Shown here in pieces: positions 22,708 to 35,399 of a stretch of 64,000 nucleotides of DNA (position 1 is its first letter; each line of letters opens with the position of its first letter). Both the position numbers and the translations under genes were made by a program. The notes beneath the pieces were generated by a model. The model did not search any database, was not told where the DNA came from, and was given only the letters and a program-made list of their open reading frames with translations. Source of the DNA: Heliocidaris erythrogramma (taxonomy: Eukaryota; Echinodermata; Echinoidea; Camarodonta; Echinometridae); assembly GCA_025617745.1 (NCBI GenBank), contig CM046853.1, positions 11,114,974-11,178,973 on the forward strand. The letters are read 5' to 3'.

Positions 22708-25288
22708 TTACGGTTAGGATTAGGTTCAGAGTTAGTTCAAAGATTTAAATAATGAATGCAAGTAGAAACTGACTGCAGACCGACAGCTGCATATCATGTG
22801 TCATACAATCACAAATGAACAATTAGTAAAGAACATTTATACTTTGAAACATCTAAGCATGTCCATGAAACGACAGCTTTGTTTATAAAAATGCCATGAG
22901 TGACAAAGACACCAAAATCAAGAAGCTGAGAAATAAAAAAAAAAGCTTCTCTTCCTACTTTCCTCTTGGCTACATCTTCATACATGTATGTATATTGCCT
23001 GTGATATGTCCTTCAGGCTAGAAGATATGTTTTGGCATTGTAGTAGAAGCGTATCATCTGCCTATCCTCATCTAGAGTTTATTTGTTATCTCACTAGCCT
23101 ACCCTAGCCTCGGGAAGGCAACACCGCCCACACTCAAGATTATCAAAGTATGGGGATCTGAGGGGACTCTGCTCCTCTCCATAAAGTCAATATTGTCCTC
23201 TAACCTTTCCCTATAATACAGGGTATAGTAGCAGAGATTAATAAGGTGGAAATTAGGATGTAATATTGCTGGCAAAGGAGTATGAACAAAATTATACATT
23301 GATTTATGAAAATCCTCCATAGATACCCATAACCTTATGCTGAATTAAGAAAACCTAATATAACTGAAAATTCCTATCCTTATTCTCACCCAGCTTTATC
23401 TATGCAAATTTAAAGGTTCTACATGCATAAGACAATGGGATATGGTAGTAAAAAATTGCAGGAGTCACTAATTTTTAAAGTTTTGTAGTTTTGAAATTCA
23501 TTTTACCAAGGAGGCACTAGGCAATTAAGCCTAGTACCTCCTTGATTTTAATTTGTCACAAAATACTGGATTTCTCCCATTATAGTCAGACATACATGTA
23601 CATGTACTTCTGATTATGCTCCTCGTACTAGTATGGGAGATAGGCCTATTTTTCTCACGGTTAATATTTTCCTTAATTCAAAACTCATACCTCATCTCAA
23701 AACGAAAATTTAATGAGGCATGGTCAGCGGCAACGATGATTGTTATATGTAATGTACATTACGATAGAAGTCTACGCCTTGAATATAAATCACGTTGCGC
23801 CCAGTATCCCCATCACTTTCAGAGACTCTACTCTGCCTCTGCCTCTGCCTGGTGGCGTGTGGCAGGAGTGTAGCTGTCACACAAAGGGTTGTCATGCAAT
23901 AGGTTTCCACTGATGGCCGATCAATACACTGCCTGCAGTCATACAAAAGGCAAGAAGATGGACTCGATAGGGGAAGAGTGAAACGAGATTCAGAGACGGA
24001 TAATTCAATGAAAGCAGGTATTTTGTCCTTGCTTGAACTACAAGCAGGAGCAATATGGAACCTAGGGTCCATGGGATATTTCAAGGATTTTGTCACACTT
24101 CTGCACACGGGTGGTCATTTTGCCTACAATGCTCATCAAAATTAAAAGAAAAGCCTATGATGTACATTTATAAATTACTTTTCAAGCATTAAGCGGCCCA
24201 TCTGAAGTACATACATGTAAAGCATGAATGCTACCATATTAATATAAATCATTATGAACATCAATTACATTATCCTCAATACAAATTCCCTCATACTTTT
24301 TGAGGGGGGATAAATCTTAAACACTGCTCTAACATTGTAAAATAATTTATCTCAATGAATTAACAACCATTCAACTCATTACACTAATTAAAATCTATCA
24401 TCTAGGGCCCACATTCATTTATTTGAGCCAGTTTACCATGAACATGTATTAATAATTGATGACTACACTGCATATCATATATTTTTAAAGAAGGTCAGAC
24501 TTTGTTCCACTGAGTAAAAAAGAGAATAAAACAAGACACTTAGGGTTCAGAGACAAGTGAAAAAATGAATGTAAATAAATCAAACTCTGAAATGAAAAAA
24601 GGCAAAAGTTGGAAAATTAGAGTTAAGCAATTAAGCAGGCTGCTGAAAGCTGGAATATTGACAAAATTCTGGACAAATGAGAATCCAGCAAACTGTGAGG
24701 CGAAACAAAGCAAGAGGAGTCAGAGGAGATGAGTAGGGACAAAGAGAGAAAGAGAAGGAGAGGAGGCAGTGAGGCTAGCTCTAATGAGTCTAATCTCATT
24801 ACGTAGATGCTTCTTCAGCGTCAGCTTAATCGTCTTGATAAAATGAGAAGAAGTCATTCCATTCCCTATTCACACTTGAAATGAGACATTTCAATCTCAA
24901 ACTGTTGAACTCTAGAATTTGTAAATTACATGTAAAAGATTATCATGGATAAATACTACTTGCTCTGGAAGAGTAAGGCATGATTCAGTTTGGGTCACGT
25001 AAAGTACCTGAAAAAATATTTGCCATCAAAATTATCAAAATATCAAATCAACTTGCTACTGGTTACTATTTTTCAAAGAACTAACAGGTTATAGCATTAA
25101 TACTTGCAATTATAAAGTTAAACCATTTCTTTACTACAAAATTCTTCTTAAGGGATGAAGTGAAATCAATCAAACTGCAATAAATCTTCCTACTTATTTT
25201 CTACATCATTGTAGAATTACATGAACATGTATTATGTACTCTGTAAAACATAAAAGAATCCCGCCAAAGACAAGAATAGAGGATATTG
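22708..25288. other. Gene-free AT-rich DNA with one strong hairpin
   Basis: Short GGTTAG/GGATTAGG-like words lie at 22708-22740. The hairpin at 23507-23544 is listed separately. The 121-codon minus frame at 23743-24108 has no recognised domain. Confidence 0.5.
23507..23544. repeat. 16-bp-stem hairpin CAAGGAGGCACTAGGC
   Basis: CAAGGAGGCACTAGGC is followed by a six-base loop AATTAA and GCCTAGTACCTCCTTG. The stem has one mismatch and high GC content compared with the AT-rich surroundings. It could be a small transposon remnant or a structured RNA; nothing in the sequence decides. Confidence 0.6.
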
Positions 25289-25972
25289 GTGACCAGACAC
25301 CACAAAACCACCAAAGAGTCACACTGCCCTTGTAAAAAAAGTACCATGGCACAGGCATAGTAGCCATGGTTCTTTTTTACAAGGGTGTATGACTTTCAGT
25401 TAGAGCTCAATAAAGGTGTTTTTGGTTTGCATTTAGTTTTGGGTATTTCCTGAAAGAGTATACTTTTTCTAAGTACTGTAAAAATTTGGAGGCACCAAAC
25501 GATCTAAAAGTGGTATTTTTGACAGTTTTAGTATTGACCTATGTTTGTCTTATCTTGATTTTGTTGTATTAGTTTTCTTTTTCACAACCCTAAATCATTA
25601 TGATATCCCATAACGTTAAAAGAGAGTAAGTTATTGTATTGATACTAGTCCACTATGATGAGCAGGATATTCTTAATTAGTATACCAAGTTTGAGGGCAA
25701 TCTGATAATCCCTTCATAGAAATTTCTATTGAGATCTAATCCTCCTTTTGTCACCTTTGCATAATACCTGGCAAGTCAGAGCGCTCCAATAGTCTCAAAA
25801 AGTAACATTCTGTGGGACTGGACATTCTTCTCTTTGTAAAATGGGTTAGGAACATCCAGTGCTAATGAGTTATATATCATTTTAAAGCTCAGAATCACCT
25901 CTTTTAGGATCAGACCTTAATTAAAAATTCATATCTGGCGACTTTTTTTTTGGTTTTGTGGTGCCTGGTCAC
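25289..25972. mobile_element. ~684 bp DNA element with ~30 bp terminal inverted repeats
   Basis: The left end starts GTGACCAGACACCACAAAAC. The reverse complement of the right end starts GTGACCAGGCACCACAAAAC, and both continue to AGTC. The interior is non-coding. Another small hairpin lies inside it at 25327-25387, just within the left arm. It is a non-autonomous DNA transposon; the superfamily is not determined because no clear target duplication could be read. Confidence 0.8.
25327..25387. mobile_element. 61-bp hairpin nested in the 25.3 kb element
   Basis: GCCCTTGTAAAAAAAGTACC followed by ATGGC is paired across a 12-base loop with GCCATGGTTCTTTTTTACAAGGGTG. The arms are about 24 bp. Its position inside a larger inverted-repeat element suggests a later insertion or an internal subterminal structure. 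Confidence 0.65.
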
Positions 25973-28075
25973 ATTTATAACATTTCAAGCTGTTAAACTA
26001 AATACTGTACATGGTAATATATTGGAAATAATATATATACATGTATACTTTCACTTGGTGCATTTTCCTACCACTAGGATTTAATGGTATGACATTCTAT
26101 AACTTGCTGAAGTGAAGTCATGAATGATAAATCACTCTAGTATATCATGAAAGTGATGTTGTTTTCAAAGAAAAGGAGGAAATAAATATTGATAACGATC
26201 CCTTTTCCACAATTTGGGTTGAATTATTTTCCCTACCACAAGTCTGACAGGAGAAAAATATAAGATGAATGATACTTTTCGTTCCACTTTTTGACATGTT
26301 ATTTTACTCCTCTGCATCATGCGAAAATTTATATTTTTCTTGTTCCGAACCATGCCCATTTTCTGTGTCACTGCATTTTGGCATTTCATTTTCCACCAAA
26401 TCCCTTGTACAGGAAAATATAAAATTCTGATCTTGTAGTGACTGATGCGTAGAACTCACGCATATTAATACAGGAAATAGCCCTCTAATAATCTTCCACC
26501 AAGTCACGAAATTGCAAATGCAATCTGCATTTTGATTCCTTGCAATTATTATCCTAACTTCTTGAATCCCATTCACTTCTTCTCAAGCTGAAAATTAATT
26601 CTAGAGTGTGAAAGGAAGGTTAGTGACTTCCTGATGGAGAGTCTACGGCGATCTCATCACAAATCGGGAAAAGGAGAAAAAGGACAGAAGTGTATTTATG
26701 TGATATACTGTTTAGAAGACACATCATGATTGATGTACATATATCATTGTATCAGATGTGTTTTATCACCTCTCTTGCACTCTATGTATCTCATATCTTG
26801 AAGAAGTGAATTAATTTGTACAATGATGAATTTGCTGCTCTCTGAATATGTCTTCAGTTTCTTGGAGGCAATTTCAATTTATCAATACACCAGACATTAA
26901 GATGATAAACACACTTGTCATCAATCCAACATTTAGACAATCCATCGATCAGAAATTTTGTATCTAATATGAATGATTGTCTAGTTTCTTGGGATTCTGA
27001 GAAAAAAAAAAGACAAGAAAAAAAGCACCAGGTGTCGAAGACCTTTTTAGTGTTTGATAACAACATCAGCAATAAATTTGAAGGAAATTGATGAAATAGT
27101 TTCTTCAAAGTAAAAGCACTTCTGTTCCATTATGATAAATATAAGCATCCTTTCTCATAATACAATTGTGTTGCTCTGTGTAATAATCACACAGCATAGG
27201 CAAAACAATCACAACGACTAATTTGTGACCAAAATTGCTATTTTCCAAGTAGAACAAATAGTGAGTATAATTAATGTCACAATTGCTAAGGGCATGTATC
27301 TACTATTGTATTTTATATATACAGTAAAGATAAATCATTGTATAATAAATTACCTCAATTTCCCTAATTCCCTCTAATTTGCCACCCCCATATCAAAAAA
27401 TGAGTACTATAAATGCACATAATATTTTCATTAAAAGACATGTTTCAAAATGGTGTTGCTCTCAGTGATACCTCGGCTAACTACATATAATTTGACAATT
27501 TCAGAGTAGTAATATTTGATATATTTAAAAGAATTTTAGGAATCATTAAAATGAACCATAGTCCTGAAATTAAAAGTAGAAAAAGAGAATGTACTTGAAT
27601 TGATAGGCTGTAAAATATGAATACTTATTAATTATTAGATTCTTCAAAAAGAAATCTGACCAATTGGAAGTGATATGAGATTTTGGTTCAGATCTAGTAA
27701 AAAGTAATCATTTAAATGAAGTCTCAAATTAGCAATTACCAATATTGCTCGGTAAAATCGTATATAGGAATATGTTTCAATAAAACTGGCAGTATTCGTA
27801 CAGCACCAGATATTGTGAATAACAACAGGGAAATTCTAATTTGTGGCTAATTCATTCTCTATCGACACACATAAACTATTCACTTCTACTGTCCAATTAA
27901 AGGATAAAAGACATAACCATGCTCAAAGGTATAAAAAAATTCCTACAATTTTTGAACATATAACAGTGAAAGATATGACTTACTGATAATATATACATGT
28001 AGGTCTATCATCGGTAGATATGAAAACAGCCAGTGCCGGTATTAGATTCACAAATGTACAAATGTATATTAACTT
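25973..28075. other. Gene-free AT-rich DNA
   Basis: No exon or named repeat was recognised. Overlapping minus frames at 26165-26576 contain a hydrophilic stretch (ENEMPKCSDTENGHG), but no domain or consistent splice pair supports a gene. Confidence 0.5.
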
Positions 28076-28985
28076 CAAACCTAGAATTGTACCATATGGA
28101 TCCATATAGCTATGGTGTTAAAATACCGAGCCATGGATATGAATTGGCATTAATCCGATTTAACCCAAAATGCCTTGTGTCTTTGCAGAGTGTAGTAGAT
28201 GTACAGTCATCCCTGGTGGAATATTCTATCGTCCAGACAGGGTTTTTTGATGAACCATGAATCCATATAGCTATGGTGTTTAAAGCTGCCAGTCCAGATA
28301 TGAATTGGCATTAATCCAATCTAACGCTGAATGCCTTGAGTTTTGCAGAGTGTAGGAGATGTACAGTCAGCCAAGTTGGAATAATCTATCGTCCGGTCAG
28401 GTAATTTAATAGGCTAAAATCTAGAATAATACCATGAGTCTAATAATATCATGAGTCTATATAGCTATGCTTTTAATAAAAAGTTAATCCACGGATATGA
28501 ATTGGCATTAAAGTGATTTAACCCCATGTGCCTGTGTCTTTGCAGAGTATGCGCCTGTGTCTTTATAGGGTATAGATGTACAGTTTGGAATATTCTACCA
28601 TTCTGTCAGGTACATGTATGTTAATAGGCTAAAACCTAGAATTATACCATGGATCTATATAGCTATGGTTTTAAAACAAGTTAAAAAATCCATGGATATG
28701 AATTGGCATTGAAGCGATTTAACCCAAACCGCCTGTGTCTCTGCAGAGTATAAATGTACAGGTTGGAATATTCTATCGTTCAGTCAGGCCTTTATTACTA
28801 GGCTGAAACCTTGCATTGTACCATGGCTCCATACAGCTAGGGCATTAAAACAAAGCAGTTCATGGATAGGACTTGGCATTAATCTGATTTAACCCCCAAG
28901 CACCTTGTGTCTTTGCAGAGTGTGGTAGATGCACAGTCATCCAAGTTGGAATATACTATCGTCCAGTGAGGTTTTTTAATAGACT
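28076..28985 (+). repeat. Tandem array, five units of 161-198 bp, each with a TTTGCAG-like acceptor motif
   Basis: Anchor word TCCATATAGC (or a variant) occurs at 28101, 28262, 28456, 28654 and 28828. Each unit also carries ATGAATTGGCATTAA and a GTGTCTTTGCAGAGTGT block, then GATGTACAG, GGAATATTCTATCGTCC and a CAGTCAGG-like end. The GCAG blocks fall at about 28185, 28345, 28542, 28742 and 28915, and look like pyrimidine-AG splice acceptors. Unit 3 contains an internal duplication of GCCTGTGTCTTT. No long frame runs through the array. Divergence between units indicates an old array. Confidence 0.85.
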
Positions 28986-30002
28986 GGTCAAGCATCCCTT
29001 TCATCCAGAGGAAGCAGTCTTTTGTCCCAAGGCATTTCAGAGGATAACATGATATTCCTCACACACTTCCCTCCATGTTTGTATTGTTAAGCAATCTGGG
29101 GATATTGCCCTAGGGACTGCGAGCTAGTAGTTTATGAGGTTCGTGTACATGGGAAATTTGGATTTTATGGCAGGAAATCAAGTGCTTCGAGTAGTCTGGT
29201 TCGAAGCAGGAAATTGTTTTATCCTTCGCTCCATGGGACAATTGGCAGGTCTGGATATGAAGAATTAGCTGACTGCATCATCTGAAAACAGAACCATTTG
29301 TTTATCTTTTTAGTGATGAAATCTCAACATTTCATCTTCCTACTGGATGTGTAGATTGTATCACAAAGCTACACAGTAGGTCAATATCATGAGGGGTTGT
29401 ACATAGCCATTCAGTCATGCATTTCAGATTCCATGGTTTACAATTTCTTGAGAATATTCAAACAAGAATATTTTACAAAATGTATTTCCTGCTTGTGAAT
29501 AATTATGGCTATGAATTCCTTATTTGAGATTTTGTGTCATTCATGTATAGATGCAAGTCCTCTTTTGCTAGGCACCCATACACTGGCTCCATGAGGATAT
29601 CCACCTCAGCATGTGAATACAAAGTCTGAACCTAGGAGTTGTGATCAAGGATCAGAAGGGTCTAGCAACTAATCCCAACTGTCTGGTTTATTCTATGATG
29701 CTGATGGGTTTTGCTTATGTAGGACTTAATATAACATGAAGTGTGGGGGCGGGAGGACTATGTGCACTGCATAATGAATAGCAAGAGGGGGAAAACCCAT
29801 AGAGAAGATGAAAGGCATAAAATCCGGCAATTTCTAGAATATGGCATTTTAATGAAGGCAATGAGGCATGCATTGCACGCTATGGATTTTGGGACATGAT
29901 TACCGCACTGAGTTTGAAATATTCTACTGGTAATAAAAACCAAATTATTTATATACTTCCTAGATGAATTCTAAGTTTTAGCACACCTACATTGAGTTAC
30001 CA
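28986..30002. other. Gene-free unique DNA
   Basis: No exon or named repeat was recognised between the tandem array and the TTAA-flanked MITE. Confidence 0.5.
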
Positions 30003-30380
30003 TTAAAGAGAAGGTTGGGTTCTGGAAAAGATTAAAATAATTTGAGAGCTTTCTCATTCTGTTTATGTCAGTTTGGAAGAACATCTCAGTAGAAATGTCC
30101 CCTGAAAAGGATTGCTCTTCCTTTGCCCTTCCTTTGACGAGAAATAGCTGTTTGGGCCGCACATTCATTCCACATTTTATGTGTAGTCCCATATACCCAT
30201 TTCTGTGTGCAGTGCATGTGATTTTCAGCGAGATTGTGTCAATTTCTTATCATTTTGATGATTCCAAAACCTCACAGTATTCACCACTTCATCTGTAGAC
30301 ATGATCAACCTTTCCAAATTGCTTTGAGACAGTTTTTTTGACAATGTAATCGCATGACCAGAACTCAGCTTTATCTTTAA
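30003..30380 (+). mobile_element. TTAA-flanked MITE, complete copy (~378 bp)
   Basis: The left end is TTAAAGAGAAGGTTGGGTTC. The reverse complement of the right end is TTAAAGATAAAGCTGAGTTC. A TTAA is present at both ends, which fits the TTAA target duplication of piggyBac-type transposases, although the terminal bases are not the usual CCC. A 77-codon frame inside is not conserved in the copy at 41126. Related pieces lie at 14885, 41126 and 50540. Confidence 0.8.
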
Positions 30381-32768
30381 AGTTAAGTAACACTTATCAT
30401 CGTAATCAAAACAAATAATTCATATCCTTCCCAGATGAATTCTGAGTTTCAGCACACCTACATTGTATTAGAGTTAAGTTTCATCATTTTATTGATTTAG
30501 CATCCTAGCTAAGTTTTACTTTAATTTGTCATATTAAACAGAAAAAGTATACATCAATTCAAAGGCTGTCAGCCTGCACCTACGATTGAAATAATTTAAT
30601 TTATAACATCCATCATGACAATAGAGAGACAGCAATGAGAGAAATTATTTCCTTTCAATTCTCAAACACTGCCATGGAGCACGCATTGAACGTTTAGAGC
30701 AGCATAATTCAGCAATTCAAATGCAGTTTGTGATTTCTGGATTCCGAGTGCAGCCAGAGCGATTAGATTGTTACATCTCCTCCTGTATATCAAACACCAT
30801 CCAGCACTCCAAAAGCATCCTGCTTCCCAACATTATACATGCAACAGGCGATCATTTTCATGCCAACGACTTTCTGGACCCCTAAAGCTTATGAGGAGCT
30901 ACGACGACGACATCCCAACCTAATGGGCCTCAGTTACCCAAGGGAGGAGTTCAAATCAAATTGTGTTACTTTCTCTTCGAACACTCATCCAGACTCACAG
31001 ACGACCCACAGTGGCTCTCGCAGGCCCCATCTTGCAAATTGGAAACTTGCATTTTCACCCATACTAAAATAATTTGAGACTTAATCATTGAAACACTAGG
31101 ACACCTCTGTCAATCCATTAGTGTGTACAGCAAAGTAAATGATTTTGTAAAAGGTTGACAATTTAATGCAAGCAAACAAGGGTATTTTTTATTAGCTTGA
31201 ATCAGTTACATGAGAAAATATCTGATACGAAAGAATAGGGATTGTATCAAAGACATATAAGCAGACTTTTCATACCTCAGACTTTAGACGATTGACATCT
31301 GTTTTCTATCATTTAAAGGTAATGAATACTTGTAAGATTTCACCTCAAACTGTCTGTTCTTGTAGACTAGCAGACTAATGCACCAGATATGACTGGAAAT
31401 AGTGTGAAAGTGGTAAAAAAAATATTTCCTCCAAAATAATCAGGCAAGCTAAAAACAATAACTTTATACCAGTCACACAAACCTTCCACAGAAAAGCTTA
31501 ATCATCTTGATACCATTTTGCTATCTTAAATGAATGATGGAAATTAACGAAACATATTAATGTATGCATGCACGGTGTACGTCTTCAGAAGTGAATAGAG
31601 TTTTGGAGCAACAATAGCTTCAGTATAGGTAGTCCATTGTAGAATGCATTTTCCAACCATACACATGAGGTAGAAGGGAGGCTAAGACAGAGGGTCAAAT
31701 GGAGGTTCCTAACACAAAAGAATTATATTTCAAAGATTATCCCAAGGAGCACAATAACATTAAGTGCAATGGCCCTTAGCTCCTCAGAAAATATAATGAT
31801 CATGATACCACAAAAAATATCAAAAAGTCCTTCCTTCATCTCGACTTCCATGAGCAGTAGTTGCATCACATGACATACATTATGCATGATCAGGTCGTCT
31901 CCCAAGCTTACATCATTCCCCCACTCACATGCATTAATTCATGTTTTCTTTTTACAAGCCGGACACGAATTTAACTCACGCAGGAGCAAGTATTCATGGT
32001 TTCTTTCTCTCTTTATTTCCTCCTGCCTTTTCTCGTTTAAGCTTCCTCTTTGTTTCTAGTTCCCCATTTTCCCTTGATTTCTCTTTCATTTTCTCCCTCA
32101 TTTTTCTCTTGAACATTAGCATTTTGTCATTGAGTGTCCATGCGTTATTGGGCATCCAACAATATACCTCATAACAATTATTCATCATATTCCCTCTCTC
32201 TCTCTTTTCCTCACCTCTCTCTCTATTTTAATGTCATGGAGTACAAAACCTGCACTATCCAACCTTGGAGTAATTTCTTCTCAAAGCTCTCGACAGTGTC
32301 CCTTCAAGCCCTTGATTCACAAAAGAATATCAAACATTCTTCAACAGAAGACACTATTCCTACTTTTTTTCTTCCTATATACATATTCTCCAGGAGCCAT
32401 ACAGAGAATATCATGCACGCATATTGCTTTACATTCTCAACTTTCACTTTGCTTCGAGAATCGCCATTCTAACTGTGTCACTAAGAAAGGTGGGTAAAAA
32501 TGAAGAGTTATACAATTTCAAATGCTTGAAATGAAATGTGTCAACATGAATAACATAGTCCAACCCAAGGATGATTGGTAATTATTTTTGTGGGGGAAAG
32601 GAATGGGGTTTTTTCCCCCACAATATTACAGAAGATTGTGGTTATCACATGAATATCTTTAATGTCACTCCATGAATATCAATGGTGGTTTTTCCTGAAT
32701 TATTAAAGATATAGTTTCTTTTCATTTATCTGCTAAATACATGTATAAGTGTCGCATCGATGTACATG
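30381..32768. other. Gene-free; possible regulatory patch near 30.64-31.07 kb
   Basis: Bases 30640-31070 are GC-richer and low in simple repeats. They hold a 77-codon frame (30839-31072) with no recognised domain. 32180-32230 is CT-rich. No splice-supported exon was found. Confidence 0.45.
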
Positions 32769-32848
32769 TTATCTGCTTAGAGTCAGAAGGTGTTAAATCA
32801 TTTATTTTTACCTGGTGTATAATGCTCTTTTTGCTCTCAGCAGATAAT
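32769..32848. repeat. Hairpin family GAGAGCCAGAAGGGCG, copy 4
   Basis: The left arm reads TTATCTGCTTAGAGTCAGAA. The reverse complement of the right arm reads ATTATCTGCTGAGAGCAAAA. The arms are diverged towards the loop. Confidence 0.65.
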
Positions 32849-34580
32849 GTCAAACAGCTCGAACCATTTTGAGAAAAGCACTTGCTGCAACCTGAATAAT
32901 TCAACCAAGGTTTAACGGCAAATCACAGAAAGAAAGACTTCATGTGAGAAGGGAGGGGGAGGAAGGTCTTTGTTTCTTTTGCAAATTATCTTGAGTTAAG
33001 ATCCCCGGGCTGCACTGACGTTAGCGCTGAAACCCAAGTGTCTTGTTTGTGTGATTTGAGCCCGTTGCGTAAAGCTGAAATATTACAATCCACAATTTAT
33101 CAGATATATACTATTGTTGCTACAGATTGGTGAACATAAGTGAATTAGAATCAATAAAAGAGGGTGCTTCATTGATTTGAGTATTCTAGAAAAGAGTACA
33201 TGTACTTAGAATCAAACGCATTTGCAAAGTGAAGCACTACTCTCTCATGATTTGATAAAAAAATTCATCACGTTGAAGAAGATGTCCTTGATGATGTTGG
33301 TACCTCTATAGTTATTTCTGTAAAATATGGTTGAAATATGACTTGGGGAAAAAGATCATGACCAACTAAATGTTTAAATTATTAAACATTACTTCTTTTG
33401 GTAAGTATAGTCTTCATTTCCTTTATCCTGATATTTATCAAATGAGCTCTAAAAGCAACAGTACCATTAAGTAGCAACAAAATATGAATATATTTTCTGT
33501 TTTTATAAACAATTGATAGGCTATAGTGTATCGACACTTGAAGCAGAGCCTCAATGTTATAATTCAATTATTTCATAAATTTAGAATACAGGACATACCT
33601 ATTAGAGAAATTTACTAATTAACTAATAAACAGCACAATTATGTGATCTGTTAAAACATAACTCATTCTCAAGGTAAAAGCCATTAAAGATATAATTAAT
33701 TGAAGGAGTCATCAAAGGTTCATAGAAATTTGAATGAATTCTAAGGAGTTTAGAATTACTCTCCAAATTCCCATCCATATATCGTCGGTGGGTTGATAAA
33801 ACCTTTATCTCCAATTTTGGTGAAAATTACTTTTTTTGTGTTAATCTTCATATAAGCAGTCAAGTGATATCCTGTCCAAATCCAAGGACTCTTAATTTAA
33901 AAAATGAAGCCACTGCGGCATGTCAAAGGGAAGACAATCCCATTTCTTAGTGTTATGGCAGCCATGTTTTTTTCACTCTCCTGAACATTCAAAGTTTTTG
34001 AGATTTTTTTTTTGTCACCCCACCAACGATATGAGACTAAATCATTTCTTGTTCTCTAAGTAGTGATTGGCAAGGAAATTAGACATTAACATATCGTGTC
34101 CATTGAATTTCTGGAAGTTTTCAGCTTATCATGTATTTAAAAGGTATCGAAGCCTTAGAGGCAAGCATCAATTGTATAATAGATGATCAGAAATCTGAGC
34201 TGCCTTTCAAAAAGCAGACAAAACAAATAATCGAGAACCACCATCAACATGATCACATGACTCTCTCCTTCTCCAAGACTCTCCTCTCTCTGTCTTTATC
34301 TCTCTCTATCTAAATATTCTCTTCTCTCCCTTTCTACACTTGTTTATAAATGTGTTTGCTATGTTTCTCTGCTTCAGTGAGATTCTTCACACGTCTATCT
34401 CTTTCGGTCCATCATCCATGACTCTACCTAAGTCACTGCATGTTTGTCTCTCTGTCTCTAACTATGTGACTTCCTTTCTCTATTTCTCTCTAATGACTTG
34501 TGGCTCTGTTGCTTCCTTTTCCCACATTCTTATTTTTGTCTTTGTCCTACATGCAGCACCCTGTCTCATGTCTTTTCCAT

Positions 34581-34611
<31 letters not shown>

Positions 34612-35399
34612 GCCCCACCCCTTCATTCTCTCACTCACTGTAATACTTCTTGCATCACTGCATTTATTTACCAAGTTGGTTCACATGTTCAAATCATGTA
34701 TAATATATGTCTTCCAAAAGGATCAACTGTGGTAAAGGACTCGGTTCCACGAGTCACCTAAATTATAGAATGTATTTCCTGGGGCATGCATGTTATTTAT
34801 TATGACTGATTCTGTACATCCATTACTTGCTTATTCATAAATCATCTTGCTATTGCCAGACCATTTATTACCGTCTCCAAACTGCCCTAACCAAACTGTG
34901 TGGACCTTCAGTCTAAGCAACATGAGGTATGTCCTTAGTATGATCACTATTGTCTGCATAATGTTGGCATTTCTGTTTGCCATGTAAACACCTACTCCAG
35001 TCATCGAAAGGTCAAGACAGAGATGAAATAAACTATACTTTTGATGTATAACATGTACTTACAGCCATCCCCATGTCAAACTTACTTCTACCAGTCATTT
35101 AATATCATCATCTTATGTCAATAGAAGACAGAGGCTTCTTTAACCCTTACGCAACGGTAAATTTTCCATACTTTAAAAATCTTACAAAATTTTATGAACC
35201 TCTATATGCTACACAATTTCCTTTCACTAGCATAGTTTGTAATTGTTGCATAATGCATGTTTCACAAGACTTCCCGTTCTTCATTCCAAGTAGTTTTAAA
35301 TTGACTGTATGGTAAGGAGTCAAATGAAGTCATATCCTAACGCTTTAGAGACAATAGGTCAATTCAAGCATAATCATCAAACCTCATACTAGCAGCTTC
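32849..35399. other. Gene-free; CT-rich block and a 29-C homopolymer
   Basis: 34262-34340 is CT-rich. 34583-34611 is an uninterrupted run of 29 C followed by CGCCCC. Frames across this tract give poly-Pro or poly-Gly and are artefacts. No exon was seen. Confidence 0.6.
34583..34611 (+). repeat. Homopolymer of 29 C
   Basis: This is the longest C run in the window. On the minus strand it is a G29 run with potential to form quadruplexes. Its exact length is likely to vary and may be affected by sequencing error. Confidence 0.8.

Noticed and set aside
29971-30298. Overlapping 73- and 77-codon frames on opposite strands
   Set aside because: They lie inside the TTAA-flanked MITE and are not preserved in its other copy at 41126.
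34340-34761. Frames with poly-Pro or poly-Gly
   Set aside because: They arise from the C29 homopolymer and flanking CT-rich DNA; no domain, start context or splice evidence.
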